Origin: Paenibacillus ihumii
GTDB lineage: Bacteria > Bacillota > Bacilli > Paenibacillales > Paenibacillaceae
Direction: 5' to 3'
DNA length: 64,000 bases
Assembly: GCF_001403875.1 (NCBI RefSeq)
Contig: NZ_LN884299.1
Span: 3,809,674-3,873,673 of the forward strand
In this document: positions 7,883 to 15,326 of the stretch, piece after piece
How positions within the stretch are numbered: the stretch's first letter is position 1
Layout of the letters: each line of letters begins with the position of its first letter
Notes under the pieces: generated by a model
Database searches by the model: none
Told to the model about the DNA's origin: nothing
Seen by the model: the letters and a program-made list of their open reading frames with translations, nothing else
Program-made: the position numbers and the translations under genes

Positions 7883-9193
7883 ATGGCCAAAGAAAGCTTC
7901 GATAAGGAGATTCAGTTTCTGCGCATGCTGGCACTCACGAGCGGGGCCTACAGCAGGCAGCAATTCGCAGAACGGCTCGGCATCTCCGTCCATACCTTCG
8001 ATAAGACGCTGCGGCGGCTGAAGGAAATCGTCAGCTCCATGTACCAGCAGCTGCCGCAGGAACAGGGCAAGGAGTTCGCGGAGGCGATCCGCTTCAATTA
8101 TTATGAATCAAGCGATCCGATGCTGCTCTTCCTCTTCCGCGCCAAATCCTTGAAGGAATCCGAATCGCACAGGTTTTCACTGCTGCTGGCCGCCTTGAGC
8201 GAGCAAGCCCTGACTGTAACAGAGCTGATGGATGTTTGCTCCAGCGGCCTCGATCCCAAGCTGCCCCTGCCTGACGAGAAGACGATTCGCTCCGATCTGA
8301 AATACCTCGAGGACGTCGGCGTTATCCATAAGGAGAACCCCGCGCGCCCCTACCGTTACCGCCTCCAGAATGATCTGGTTCACTCCCTATCGGAGGAAGA
8401 GCTTTACGATTTGTATGACTTCATCGATGTTATGGCCAATACGCAAGTGCCCTCGGTCCAAGGTTATCTCCTGCGCGATGGATTAAAAAAACATCTCCTT
8501 AGAAGCCAAGCCGAGAAGCATGCGATCGAGCCATTCTTATATAAGTATCATTTCCACTCGCGAATTCTCGACGAGGCCCATTTATTCCCCCTGCTCAGCG
8601 CCGTTCGAAACCGCCGCAAGGTGCAGTTTCTGTACTTCTCGCCGAAAGCGGAGAAAAGCTACACCTCCAAAAATACGAATCCGCTGTTCGAACGGGAATC
8701 CCGGGGCAGGATAGTACATACCCTTCCTCTTAAGGTGGTCTATGACCACCAGTACGGCCGGTGGTATCTGCTGTCGAGCGGCAGAGAGGGCATCCGGAAG
8801 TACCGGATGGAAGGAATCACACAGCTCGAAGAGACGGAAGCCGTCTCCCCGGATGTCTTCGAGGCTAGGCGGATCGAGCTGGAGGAAAGACTCCGGTACA
8901 GCTGGCTGATTGACACTGGACGTCCCGTCAAGGTCCGGGCCCGCTTCTTCAACCCGGGCAGCTTTGAGCCGAATTTCGTCAAGGAACGGGTGCTGCTGCA
9001 GGGGCAATGGGGAGAGATCGCGGATGAAGACGACCACTCCTTCATCTATGAAATCACCGTCAATGGAACGACGGAAATCAAGCCGTGGCTGCGAAGCTTC
9101 GGATCGAGCTGCGAAATTCTCGAGCCCGCCTATTTCCGGCAGCAAATGATCGACGAGTGGAAGGAGATTCAAGCCTACTATGAATCTGTTTGA
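7883..9193 (+). CDS. HTH-WYL transcriptional regulator (first of pair)
   Basis: A DNA-binding regulator with an N-terminal winged-helix segment (YSRQQFAERLGISVHTFDKT, about residues 33-52) and a C-terminal WYL domain (KVQFLYFSPKAEKSYT; LPLKVVYDHQYGRWYLLSSG with the W-Y-L core). It has 436 residues, longer than the usual 300-330, because a second helical HTH-like segment (LTVTELMDVCSSGLDPKLPL) sits between. WYL domains sense ligands such as nucleotides or nucleic-acid ends. The start is the ATG at 7883, behind AAAAGGGGG, with a TACAAT-like -10 about 40 bp upstream. Its stop overlaps the next gene by 14 bp. The divergent arrangement with the rtcB-rlaP pair suggests it controls RNA repair. Confidence 0.85.
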   Translation: MAKESFDKEIQFLRMLALTSGAYSRQQFAERLGISVHTFDKTLRRLKEIVSSMYQQLPQEQGKEFAEAIRFNYYESSDPMLLFLFRAKSLKESESHRFSLLLAALSEQALTVTELMDVCSSGLDPKLPLPDEKTIRSDLKYLEDVGVIHKENPARPYRYRLQNDLVHSLSEEELYDLYDFIDVMANTQVPSVQGYLLRDGLKKHLLRSQAEKHAIEPFLYKYHFHSRILDEAHLFPLLSAVRNRRKVQFLYFSPKAEKSYTSKNTNPLFERESRGRIVHTLPLKVVYDHQYGRWYLLSSGREGIRKYRMEGITQLEETEAVSPDVFEARRIELEERLRYSWLIDTGRPVKVRARFFNPGSFEPNFVKERVLLQGQWGEIADEDDHSFIYEITVNGTTEIKPWLRSFGSSCEILEPAYFRQQMIDEWKEIQAYYESV

Positions 9194-10043
9194 GAAAATT
9201 TTCAATTATCAGATCATCTCCAGGCTGGAGAATTCGGGCACTTTCATGATTACCTCGCAGGAGCGGGCATGGCTGAAGACGATGCTTCAGCATCCCGCGG
9301 CGGCAGAAGCCTTCACTCCCGAGACGAAGGAGAAGCTGCTTGGCCTGCTTCATCAGAACGCTAGCATGGACGTCTCCGAGCACCTTATCCAGAAGGCCTG
9401 CAGCCAGGAGAAGCAGGTATACCATCCCCTGCTAAGGACGATGCGCCGATATATCTCTCAGCGCAGCGGCATACGCCTCACCTACGAGCTCAAGAACGGA
9501 CGCGCGCGGACGGAGCATTCCGGGTTCCCCTACAAGCTGGAATACTCCATGGTCAAGAGAGAATGGTATCTGCTCTGGTATCATCTTCGGCAGCGCTCGC
9601 TCATGAGCACAAGACTGAGCAAAATCAAGAATGCGGCACCCGAACCGATGGAGCCGGGAGATGCAGAGAGCATTCTGGACAAGATCCACCAGACACTGGA
9701 ATCACGCAAAACCGAGGCCGAAATCGAAATTGTGCAGGCCTATAATAGCGAATTGTCACGCATCCTCTATGCCTTCTCCTGCTTTGAGAAGGATGTCCAT
9801 TATAATGCCGACACCGACACTTATCGCGTCAAGCTCCGCATACCCGGCGACGAGGCGGAATATTTACTCTCCAAGATTCGATTTCTCGGCAAAAGGGTGA
9901 GAGTCGTGGAAGGGAATTACTTGAAGAGACGCATGCTGGAGTCATCGACAATGGCGCTGGAGAGGTACGGCCTCGTTCCTGCCAAGAAGGAGCTGACTTC
10001 GCAGACAATAGAAGAGAATAGCAAAACAATAGCAAGGCAATAG
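9180..10043 (+). CDS. WYL-domain protein (second of pair)
   Basis: A 287-residue protein that starts inside the end of the preceding WYL gene (14-bp overlap), so translation is probably coupled. There is no clear HTH; the N-terminal ~90 residues are helical (SQERAWLKTMLQHPAAAEAF) and the rest is a WYL fold: SQRSGIRLTYELKNGRARTE, KLEYSMVKREWYLLWYH, and a WCX-like C-terminal extension (YRVKLRIPGDEAEYLLSKIR). The likely role is ligand-sensing partner or second subunit of the first regulator. The 3' end passes directly into a GCAATAGC-rich tandem repeat, so the last few residues (SKTIARQ) may be a product of repeat growth. Confidence 0.8.
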   Translation: MNLFEKIFNYQIISRLENSGTFMITSQERAWLKTMLQHPAAAEAFTPETKEKLLGLLHQNASMDVSEHLIQKACSQEKQVYHPLLRTMRRYISQRSGIRLTYELKNGRARTEHSGFPYKLEYSMVKREWYLLWYHLRQRSLMSTRLSKIKNAAPEPMEPGDAESILDKIHQTLESRKTEAEIEIVQAYNSELSRILYAFSCFEKDVHYNADTDTYRVKLRIPGDEAEYLLSKIRFLGKRVRVVEGNYLKRRMLESSTMALERYGLVPAKKELTSQTIEENSKTIARQ

Positions 10044-10124
10044 CGTGGCAATAGCATGGCGACAGCACTGCATTAGCAAGGCAATAGCATGGCGACAGCA
10101 TTGCATTAGCAAGGCAATAGCTAA
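10022..10124. repeat. GGCAATAGC tandem repeats with a 33-bp duplication
   Basis: Repeats of GCAATAGC(A/G)TGG. A 33-bp unit starting ATAGCATGGCGACAGCA is duplicated (copies begin at 10051 and 10084, one C/T difference). The array starts within the last codons of the WYL gene and stops at the IS1182-like end at 10125. Confidence 0.75.
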
Positions 10125-10500
10125 GAGGCTGTCCCAAAAGTAAACTTTGGAACACCCCAATGAGTTGATTTTCGATGCTAATCTATACGTTTTACGTTGT
10201 ATCCCGGCTTGAGTTGACCGTTTCGCATGTGTTCTTCTTTCATTCGCCTAAATGTAGCGTCATGGTCCGTTTTGCTGTAGCTGTTTCTCGCACCTAACCT
10301 AGTATCACCTGTTGTGTCTCATACTTCTGAAGGCGAGGAAGCATGTCCTCTCGGAACGTCCGTACCGCCTTCTTAAGCAGCTTGTCCTTTGACTTGTGCT
10401 TTGACTTGTCATTCGGCTTGTGCTTTGACTTGTGCTTCAAGCGCTCTTCCAATTGCTTGATGGCTTGCTCCAGCTTTTCACTAGCTGATCTTTCAGAAAG
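10125..10500 (-). mobile_element. IS1182-family transposase remnant
   Basis: The terminal sequence GAGGCTGTCCCAAAAG at 10125-10140 matches the usual IS1182-type end. Read on the minus strand, the region encodes transposase fragments: SEKLEQAIKQLEERLKHK, a duplicated KHKSKHK-type basic stretch, then KKAVRTFREDMLPRLQKYE. A stop and frameshift follow, then ARNSYSKTDHDATFRRMKEE and HMRNGQLKPGYNV. This NSYSKTDHDATFMRMKEDHM-like segment is diagnostic of IS1182 transposases. Both the N-terminal third and the C-terminal catalytic part are gone. It is a dead element and marks this spacer as a past insertion site. Confidence 0.8.
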
Positions 10501-10812
10501 ATGTATAGGATGTTTACCTCATTACGTCAAAGTTAGATAAAGAAGAATTAAAGCATGCCTATCGCTTGCATTGCATGCAGTTGAAGGGTTAGTTCTTACG
10601 CCGAGCATGAATCGAGGATTTCTCGTTCTAAATGGATTTATAGTAGTTAGTTTCTGCGGCAAAGAAAGAAAGGTAGATTTAAATGGATTTCATGTTGTTA
10701 TAAAAAGGAAGATGGCCATCATAGGCTAGTTCCCTGATTCTAGATACATAAAATCCATTTAATCCACCAGAACATTCATTTAGAGCAAAATTAAATACAT
10801 GAATTCCATCTA

Positions 10813-11057
10813 GTGATCGTGTTCGACAGCTTATATAACATGAGCCAAAGAATGAGACTTAGTGTTCAGTTCGATAACTTATATAACCTAAACCAAAGAA
10901 TGCGACTTTAGTGTTCAGTTCGATAACTTTTATAACCTAAACCAAAGAATGCGACTTTAGTGTTCAGTTCGACAGCTTATTTAACGTAAGTCAAAGAATA
11001 GGATTTTAGTGATCGAGTTCGACAACTTACATATGGTGAGCTAAAGAATAGGATGCA
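10813..11057. repeat. Five tandem copies of a 49-bp repeat
   Basis: The period is exactly 49 bp; units begin at 10813, 10862, 10911, 10960 and 11009. The core of a unit is GTGTTCAGTTCGATAACTTA followed by TATAACCTAAACCAAAGAAT. Inner copies are almost identical, while the outer copies (GTGATCG...) are diverged, as expected for an old array with recent internal duplication. There are no spacers, so it is not CRISPR. No coding frame runs through it. Confidence 0.9.
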
Positions 11058-11068
11058 GGCAAGGGTGA

Positions 11069-11200
11069 AATTGATTCCAGCAGAAATGATTCCATTCCAT
11101 AGAATTTGATTCCATAGAATTTGATTCTATAGAATTTGATTCCGCAAAAAATGATTCCACAGAAACAGATCAGCAGAAACAGATTCTGCAGAAACAAGAC
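11069..11200. repeat. 15-bp ATAGAATTTGATTCC repeats
   Basis: Three consecutive ATAGAATTTGATTC(C/T) units at about 11098-11145, flanked by diverged forms (AGCAGAAATGATTCC, CACAGAAACAGAT, CTGCAGAAACAAG). It is a simple-sequence minisatellite with no coding potential. Confidence 0.75.
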
Positions 11201-11211
11201 AGCTTTCTAAA

Positions 11212-11270
11212 AAGAAAGGGGCGCTCCTCAATCATCTAGGATGACTTCTGGAACTACCCCTTTAAAATCA
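11212..11270 (-). terminator. Terminator of the five-gene AAA+ operon
   Basis: Outer arms AAAGGGG / CCCCTTT enclose a perfect inner hairpin TCATC-TAG-GATGA. On the minus strand the structure ends in CTTTCTTTTT. It lies just past the AAA+ ATPase stop codon. Confidence 0.65.
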
Positions 11271-11295
11271 TTTTCTATGAGATTAACCCTATCCG

Positions 11296-12849
11296 TTAAA
11301 CAATAACTCTGCGTCCCGAATTTCGAGACAAATGATCCGTCGGATGATCGTCAAACGATTTGCCTGCGGGAACCGCCCTTTCTTTCCCCCATGCACGAAT
11401 GGAGTCAATTTGCTCGGGACTCGTCTGGGACAAAGGAACGACATTGGTAAAGTTGTTAATGAACGTTTCCTCCGTAACGGTGTCATCCCCTTTAACAAAC
11501 GCCTGCTTGACAACATCCCGGACCGCCGCTTCGATATCCGCCCCTGCAAACCCCTCGGACAGCCGGACCAGCTTCTCCATTAATTCCGGCTCGATATCGC
11601 GTCTTAAGCCTTTGCGCACATAGATGCGAATAATCTCTTCTCTTTCCTTGGCCGTTGGCAGATCGACAAAGAACAGCTCATCGAATCTACCGCGGCGAAG
11701 CAGCTCTGGCGGTAATTTGGAGACATCGTTTGCCGTAGCAACGACGAATACTCTGGCCAAGCTCTCCTGAAGCCAGTACAGGAACTGCCCTACCAGCCTT
11801 GTAGAGGTCCCTCCATCGCCTCCGCCGATGGCACCGGCCAGCCCCTTCTCTATCTCATCGATCCATAGCACGCAAGGCGCAACATGATCAGCAGTAGAGA
11901 GAGCCTCCTTCAGTCTTGATTCGCTTTGCCCCAGGTACTGGCCATGTATGGTGGACAAATCCAGCCGATATAACGGAAGATTCCAGAGAGAAGCAATTGC
12001 CTTGGCTGAAAGTGATTTCCCGCATCCGGGCACCCCAACCAATAGAATCCCGCGAGGAGGGCGGATTCCGCGCTCTCGCAAATCGGCTGTAAGCAGCTGT
12101 TCATTGGCCTCCAGCCACAATTTTAACCCCTCAAGCCCGCCGACCTGATAATCCTCGCGCACCTTAACCCGTTCTATTCCGGAGATATCGGCGAATATCC
12201 GATCTTTGGCATGCATGAGCTCCTTCAAATCTTCGTTGGTAATGGAACCATTCGCCAATAGAGTGGCAATAACATTCTCCGCTTCAATCTGACTGATGCC
12301 CGCCAGAATTGCAGCGGCCTGCTTCTCCTCCGCCTCCCCCCATTGGATTGGAATTTCACTGCGGTAAGGCGATATTTGCTCCTGAATAATATGCAGCATT
12401 TCATCCTCATTCGGAGGATCCAGCGTCACGGACATCCCATGACGTTGCAGCGGCCCCCAAATCGGCTTATTCGTAATAATAATTACACTGCCGCCCGTTT
12501 CCGTTGCCAGCATCACGACATCCTGCAGCTGCCGGGCCATTTGAGTATCGTCTTCGATGTCCTGCACCTCGGTAAATATAAACGTCAGGTTCTGCTGTTG
12601 ACCAATTTTTTGGGTAGCAAAATCAAGCCCGCCAATGACTGAACGATCATCGCTGACTAGGCGGTTACTGGCAATATCCCTCATTCCTTGAGATAAGGTA
12701 TGATAGAAGATCGAGATCCCAAGCTTTTGCGCAAGTTGATTTAAAGCCGTTAGCGCTCGGGTGCGTTCAGAGGTCCGGATAGATATAAAAGGAATTCTGG
12801 CCTTCAAATATTGTTCCAACGTTTTAAGGCAGCTATTGAAATCATTCAT
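11296..12849 (-). CDS. Ycf46/FtsH-like AAA+ ATPase
   Basis: A 517-residue AAA+ protein. The first ~200 residues resemble the degenerate ATPase-like half of Ycf46-type proteins (FISIRTSERTRALTALNQLA; TFIFTEVQDIED). The C-terminal AAA module is intact: Walker A GVPGCGKS 272-279, Walker B VLWIDEIEK 327-335, sensor 1 ATAN 371-374, and arginine-finger region RRGRFDELF 385-393. There is no protease domain, so it should remodel or unfold a partner protein, or act as a switch. It is the last gene of a five-gene operon and overlaps the upstream stop codon by 4 bp. The residues just before the AAA core (GGLEGLKLWL) match the usual Ycf46 layout. Cellular role unknown; I infer that it works with the four upstream proteins. 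Confidence 0.85.
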   Translation of the reverse strand: MNDFNSCLKTLEQYLKARIPFISIRTSERTRALTALNQLAQKLGISIFYHTLSQGMRDIASNRLVSDDRSVIGGLDFATQKIGQQQNLTFIFTEVQDIEDDTQMARQLQDVVMLATETGGSVIIITNKPIWGPLQRHGMSVTLDPPNEDEMLHIIQEQISPYRSEIPIQWGEAEEKQAAAILAGISQIEAENVIATLLANGSITNEDLKELMHAKDRIFADISGIERVKVREDYQVGGLEGLKLWLEANEQLLTADLRERGIRPPRGILLVGVPGCGKSLSAKAIASLWNLPLYRLDLSTIHGQYLGQSESRLKEALSTADHVAPCVLWIDEIEKGLAGAIGGGDGGTSTRLVGQFLYWLQESLARVFVVATANDVSKLPPELLRRGRFDELFFVDLPTAKEREEIIRIYVRKGLRRDIEPELMEKLVRLSEGFAGADIEAAVRDVVKQAFVKGDDTVTEETFINNFTNVVPLSQTSPEQIDSIRAWGKERAVPAGKSFDDHPTDHLSRNSGRRVIV

Positions 12850-13391
12850 TTAAACAGCACCCTTCTTCTGGTTGTAGTAAAAGGTTTAGGTTGATGATCA
12901 TTCGATGGGCTGCTAGCCTGGGGGGGCTTTGCCACCTCAGGATTATTATAATTTAGCAGCGAGTTATTCTTAATCAATATTCGCAGCCTTCCGCTCCGGT
13001 CTGCTTTTGCACTGTCCTCAAGCGACTTTTGCGTATCCTGAACATACTGCGCGTGAATATGGATAAACGAGGTCCGCACTTCCTCGGGGAACACCTGCAG
13101 CCGGCACATTCGCTCCAGAAATCCAAATCTGCGGCGCGCGTTCATTATCGCTACTACGATTGCCGCCTCACTGCCGTCACTTCGGTTTAGTTCCTTCTGA
13201 AAGCTCTGAACCGTTTGATGAAGTCTTTCTTCTAATACTTCGAACACTAGGCGGGTTATTTTCTCGGCAACGCCTGCCGTCCATTCCAATGTCCCGGACT
13301 CCAATTTAAGAAGCGTTTCTTCCTCATCTTCGCCCTGCTTCAGCTGATATAGCAAATCCGACCATTCTTTATATGTCCTTGGATAAGTCAT
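12846..13391 (-). CDS. Uncharacterised 181-residue protein of AAA+ operon
   Basis: I do not recognise this family. It is soluble and largely helical, with charged heptad-like stretches (VFEVLEERLHQTVQSFQKEL) and a basic, proline- and serine-rich tail (AKPPQASSPSNDHQPKPFTT) ending in RRRVLFK. The N-terminus MTYPRTYKEWSDLLYQLKQG contains a Y-x-E-W-x-x-L pattern. It overlaps the AAA+ gene by 4 bp and the 63-residue gene by 4 bp, so all three are translationally coupled. The disordered tail may be the segment recognised by the ATPase; that is a guess. No signal peptide or membrane segment. Confidence 0.7.
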   Translation of the reverse strand: MTYPRTYKEWSDLLYQLKQGEDEEETLLKLESGTLEWTAGVAEKITRLVFEVLEERLHQTVQSFQKELNRSDGSEAAIVVAIMNARRRFGFLERMCRLQVFPEEVRTSFIHIHAQYVQDTQKSLEDSAKADRSGRLRILIKNNSLLNYNNPEVAKPPQASSPSNDHQPKPFTTTRRRVLFK

Positions 13392-13579
13392 AGGAACTTA
13401 TTGCTCCTTCTCTTAATCAAAGCAGCCGGCGGCTTCAAATCCCATTCCGGAAATTGCGAAGCCAACACTTCGTTAGTAGTGATTTTCTGGATTTCTTCCA
13501 AGCTCTTTTCAAACTTCTCTTCCGCTTGCTCCGGCTTGTGAGAATTTCTATTTACAATAAACGGCTTTGATTCTTCCAT
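13388..13579 (-). CDS. Small uncharacterised protein of AAA+ operon (63 aa)
   Basis: A short, charged, probably partly disordered protein (MEESKPFIVNRNSHKPEQAE) with a central helix FEKSLEEIQKITTNEVLASQ and a C-terminal FPEWDLKPPAALIKRRS. The start at 13579 lies 16 bp after the 576-residue gene's stop, with GAGGTGC upstream; its stop overlaps the next gene by 4 bp. Coupling on both sides supports a real gene. It could be an adaptor or antitoxin-like small subunit; there is no sequence evidence for either. Confidence 0.65.
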   Translation of the reverse strand: MEESKPFIVNRNSHKPEQAEEKFEKSLEEIQKITTNEVLASQFPEWDLKPPAALIKRRSNKFL

Positions 13580-13595
13580 AGGTTAAGCACCTCAC

Positions 13596-15326
13596 TTAAG
13601 AAGTAATAACGGAACGCGCAGTATCATGACTCGAGAAAGCATATTTCTCAGGCGATATCCCCTGCAGAAATTCACCTATTTTGACTGCCTTCTGATCCTC
13701 TTCTTCATACGCTCTCCGGTAATCAACTACATCGGCCAATACAGCACGCAGTATATCCTTACAGCTGGCTAACAGCTGTTCATGGTCACTTGCAATTTTC
13801 GCTCTGGCTTTCGAAATCCGATGCTTGGCAACAAAGAAATAAATAATCAACGCTGCGCTAACCACAAAAAGGAACGGCATACCGATCCCCATAAAAATAA
13901 AGATGACACCTGCTGCCAATGCTCCCCATTCCTTGAAGCCAAGCCGGGCTCTCTTCAAGGCCTGGAGCTTCCTATTCTCCATATGCTCGGACAAATGATC
14001 CGTCAATTCCTGTTCATTGTCGCCATTGCGGGTAGTTCCTGTCCAGCTGTCAATAGCCAATTCAATATCAATCGGTACGTTCAGCCTGTTCTCTGCGGTC
14101 AAGTCATCATGAGCGTGGCCGATCCATTCCTTCGACAGAGCAAGCGACAGCTTCTGCGTCGCCAGCGACGCTTTGGACACCTCAGGGTACATAGCGAAGT
14201 TGGTCAACAATTGCGTGAAGGAAACCCGCTCTTCCAGCAGCTTCTCGGAATCAAAGCGCGACTGGGCCAATGCGCGATCGCCGTCGGCTTCAACAATCAG
14301 TGACAGCAGTCTTTCATCCTTGCGAAGCGGAAGCTCCTCCTCATCAAATTGAGTAACGAGCGTATCCAGCAGCGCATCTACAGCAAATGCTATGCTCTTG
14401 GCCGGTACGATTTCTTTCGCAAATATGTTTGTAAAATAACTATGGATAATATCATGCAGCCTAGCACCTTCCAGCGACTGCTCAAGATTTCCCCAAGTCG
14501 GGCTATATTTCCGCAGGTATGGATAGGATTGTTCGTCCAGACGCTCTGCTTTGGATTTAAGAGCCTGTTTCCATTGCTCGCGCTGTTCTTCAACAAACCC
14601 GGCTTTTGGGGAGAGCTCTTCAATCCAGGCTTCGATTTGCTTCCCGCATTTATTTCTTGCTTCAGGGCCAAACACCCCGTTAGCAAAACCGTCTATCAGA
14701 ATAACGACTTCCCTTTCGAGCTCATGAGGATCCTGTAAGCCCAGGTACCGGTCCAGCCACTCCCGGCTTGCTTTATAACGAGCTCCCCTCCTAGTAACAA
14801 GCGCAAAAAAAAGAGACGTCTTCTCATCGTTGCGGCGAAGCCCTTCCATCATAGCCCGTTCTGCAAGATCCTTATTATCATTCAACCATGCAGCCAATGC
14901 TATGAGACAAGGTGCAAGCCAGTAACGCGGAGCCGCCAGCAACTGCTCCTCCGAGGCGTCCTCGATCGTTTCTTTCTTTACAAGACTAGCGTCTACAGCC
15001 TGTAAAATACCTACCGCCCGTCTTCTCACGTCATTATAATGGCCAAATTTATTCTCAAGCTCTTGCCTTACTTTGACAAGCCTGGTTTCTGCCAGTTGGA
15101 GGTTTTTGGATAGCTGATCTTTATGTACAAACTCCCTAAATTCGTTCACCAGCTGCTCGATTCGGCTTTGTGCCTCCAGCACCTCTTGACTTACCTCTTG
15201 AACCTCACGGCTTACCTCTTGGACCTGATTTGAGACAACGATAATATTATTCTCTAATTGCCCCAGTCCCCGTTCGATTCGGCTCAAATTCGCCTGCGAA
15301 ATTACGCGATCCGACAATTCAGTCAC
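13596..15326 (-). CDS. Uncharacterised coiled-coil membrane protein of AAA+ operon
   Basis: A 576-residue protein with no family that I recognise. Residues ~15-95 form a strong coiled coil (LENNIIVVSNQVQEVSREVQ repeats of VQEVS). Residues ~100-460 are a long helical region, possibly a repeat scaffold (RYWLAPCLIALAAWLNDNKD). Residues ~468-500 are one long or two short membrane segments (WGALAAGVIFIFMGIGMPFL), followed by ~75 cytosolic residues. This looks like a membrane-tethered scaffold or sensor with its coiled coil in the cytoplasm. It overlaps the upstream 166-residue gene by 4 bp. There is no signal peptide. Role in the operon unknown. Confidence 0.75.
   Translation of the reverse strand: MTELSDRVISQANLSRIERGLGQLENNIIVVSNQVQEVSREVQEVSQEVLEAQSRIEQLVNEFREFVHKDQLSKNLQLAETRLVKVRQELENKFGHYNDVRRRAVGILQAVDASLVKKETIEDASEEQLLAAPRYWLAPCLIALAAWLNDNKDLAERAMMEGLRRNDEKTSLFFALVTRRGARYKASREWLDRYLGLQDPHELEREVVILIDGFANGVFGPEARNKCGKQIEAWIEELSPKAGFVEEQREQWKQALKSKAERLDEQSYPYLRKYSPTWGNLEQSLEGARLHDIIHSYFTNIFAKEIVPAKSIAFAVDALLDTLVTQFDEEELPLRKDERLLSLIVEADGDRALAQSRFDSEKLLEERVSFTQLLTNFAMYPEVSKASLATQKLSLALSKEWIGHAHDDLTAENRLNVPIDIELAIDSWTGTTRNGDNEQELTDHLSEHMENRKLQALKRARLGFKEWGALAAGVIFIFMGIGMPFLFVVSAALIIYFFVAKHRISKARAKIASDHEQLLASCKDILRAVLADVVDYRRAYEEEDQKAVKIGEFLQGISPEKYAFSSHDTARSVITS

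Larger units (their letters stand above)
10501..11280. other. Repeat-rich gene-free region between the WYL and AAA+ loci
   Basis: No reading frame with an RBS was found. It holds dispersed AAATGGATTT / AAATCCATTT segments (10630-10780), the five-copy 49-bp repeat (10813-11057), GATTCC/ATAGAATTT short repeats (11069-11200) and the terminator of the AAA+ operon (11212-11270). It is distinctly more AT-rich than the flanking genes. Confidence 0.7.

Noticed and set aside
8582..9205. Minus-strand frame opposite the first WYL gene
   Set aside because: Shadow of the WYL gene; no RBS and no domain.
10813..11057. CRISPR array
   Set aside because: The whole 49-bp period is repeated; there are no unique spacers, and no cas genes are present.
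11296..12849. FtsH-type protease assignment for the AAA+ protein
   Set aside because: No HExxH metalloprotease domain and no N-terminal membrane helices; only the AAA module matches.
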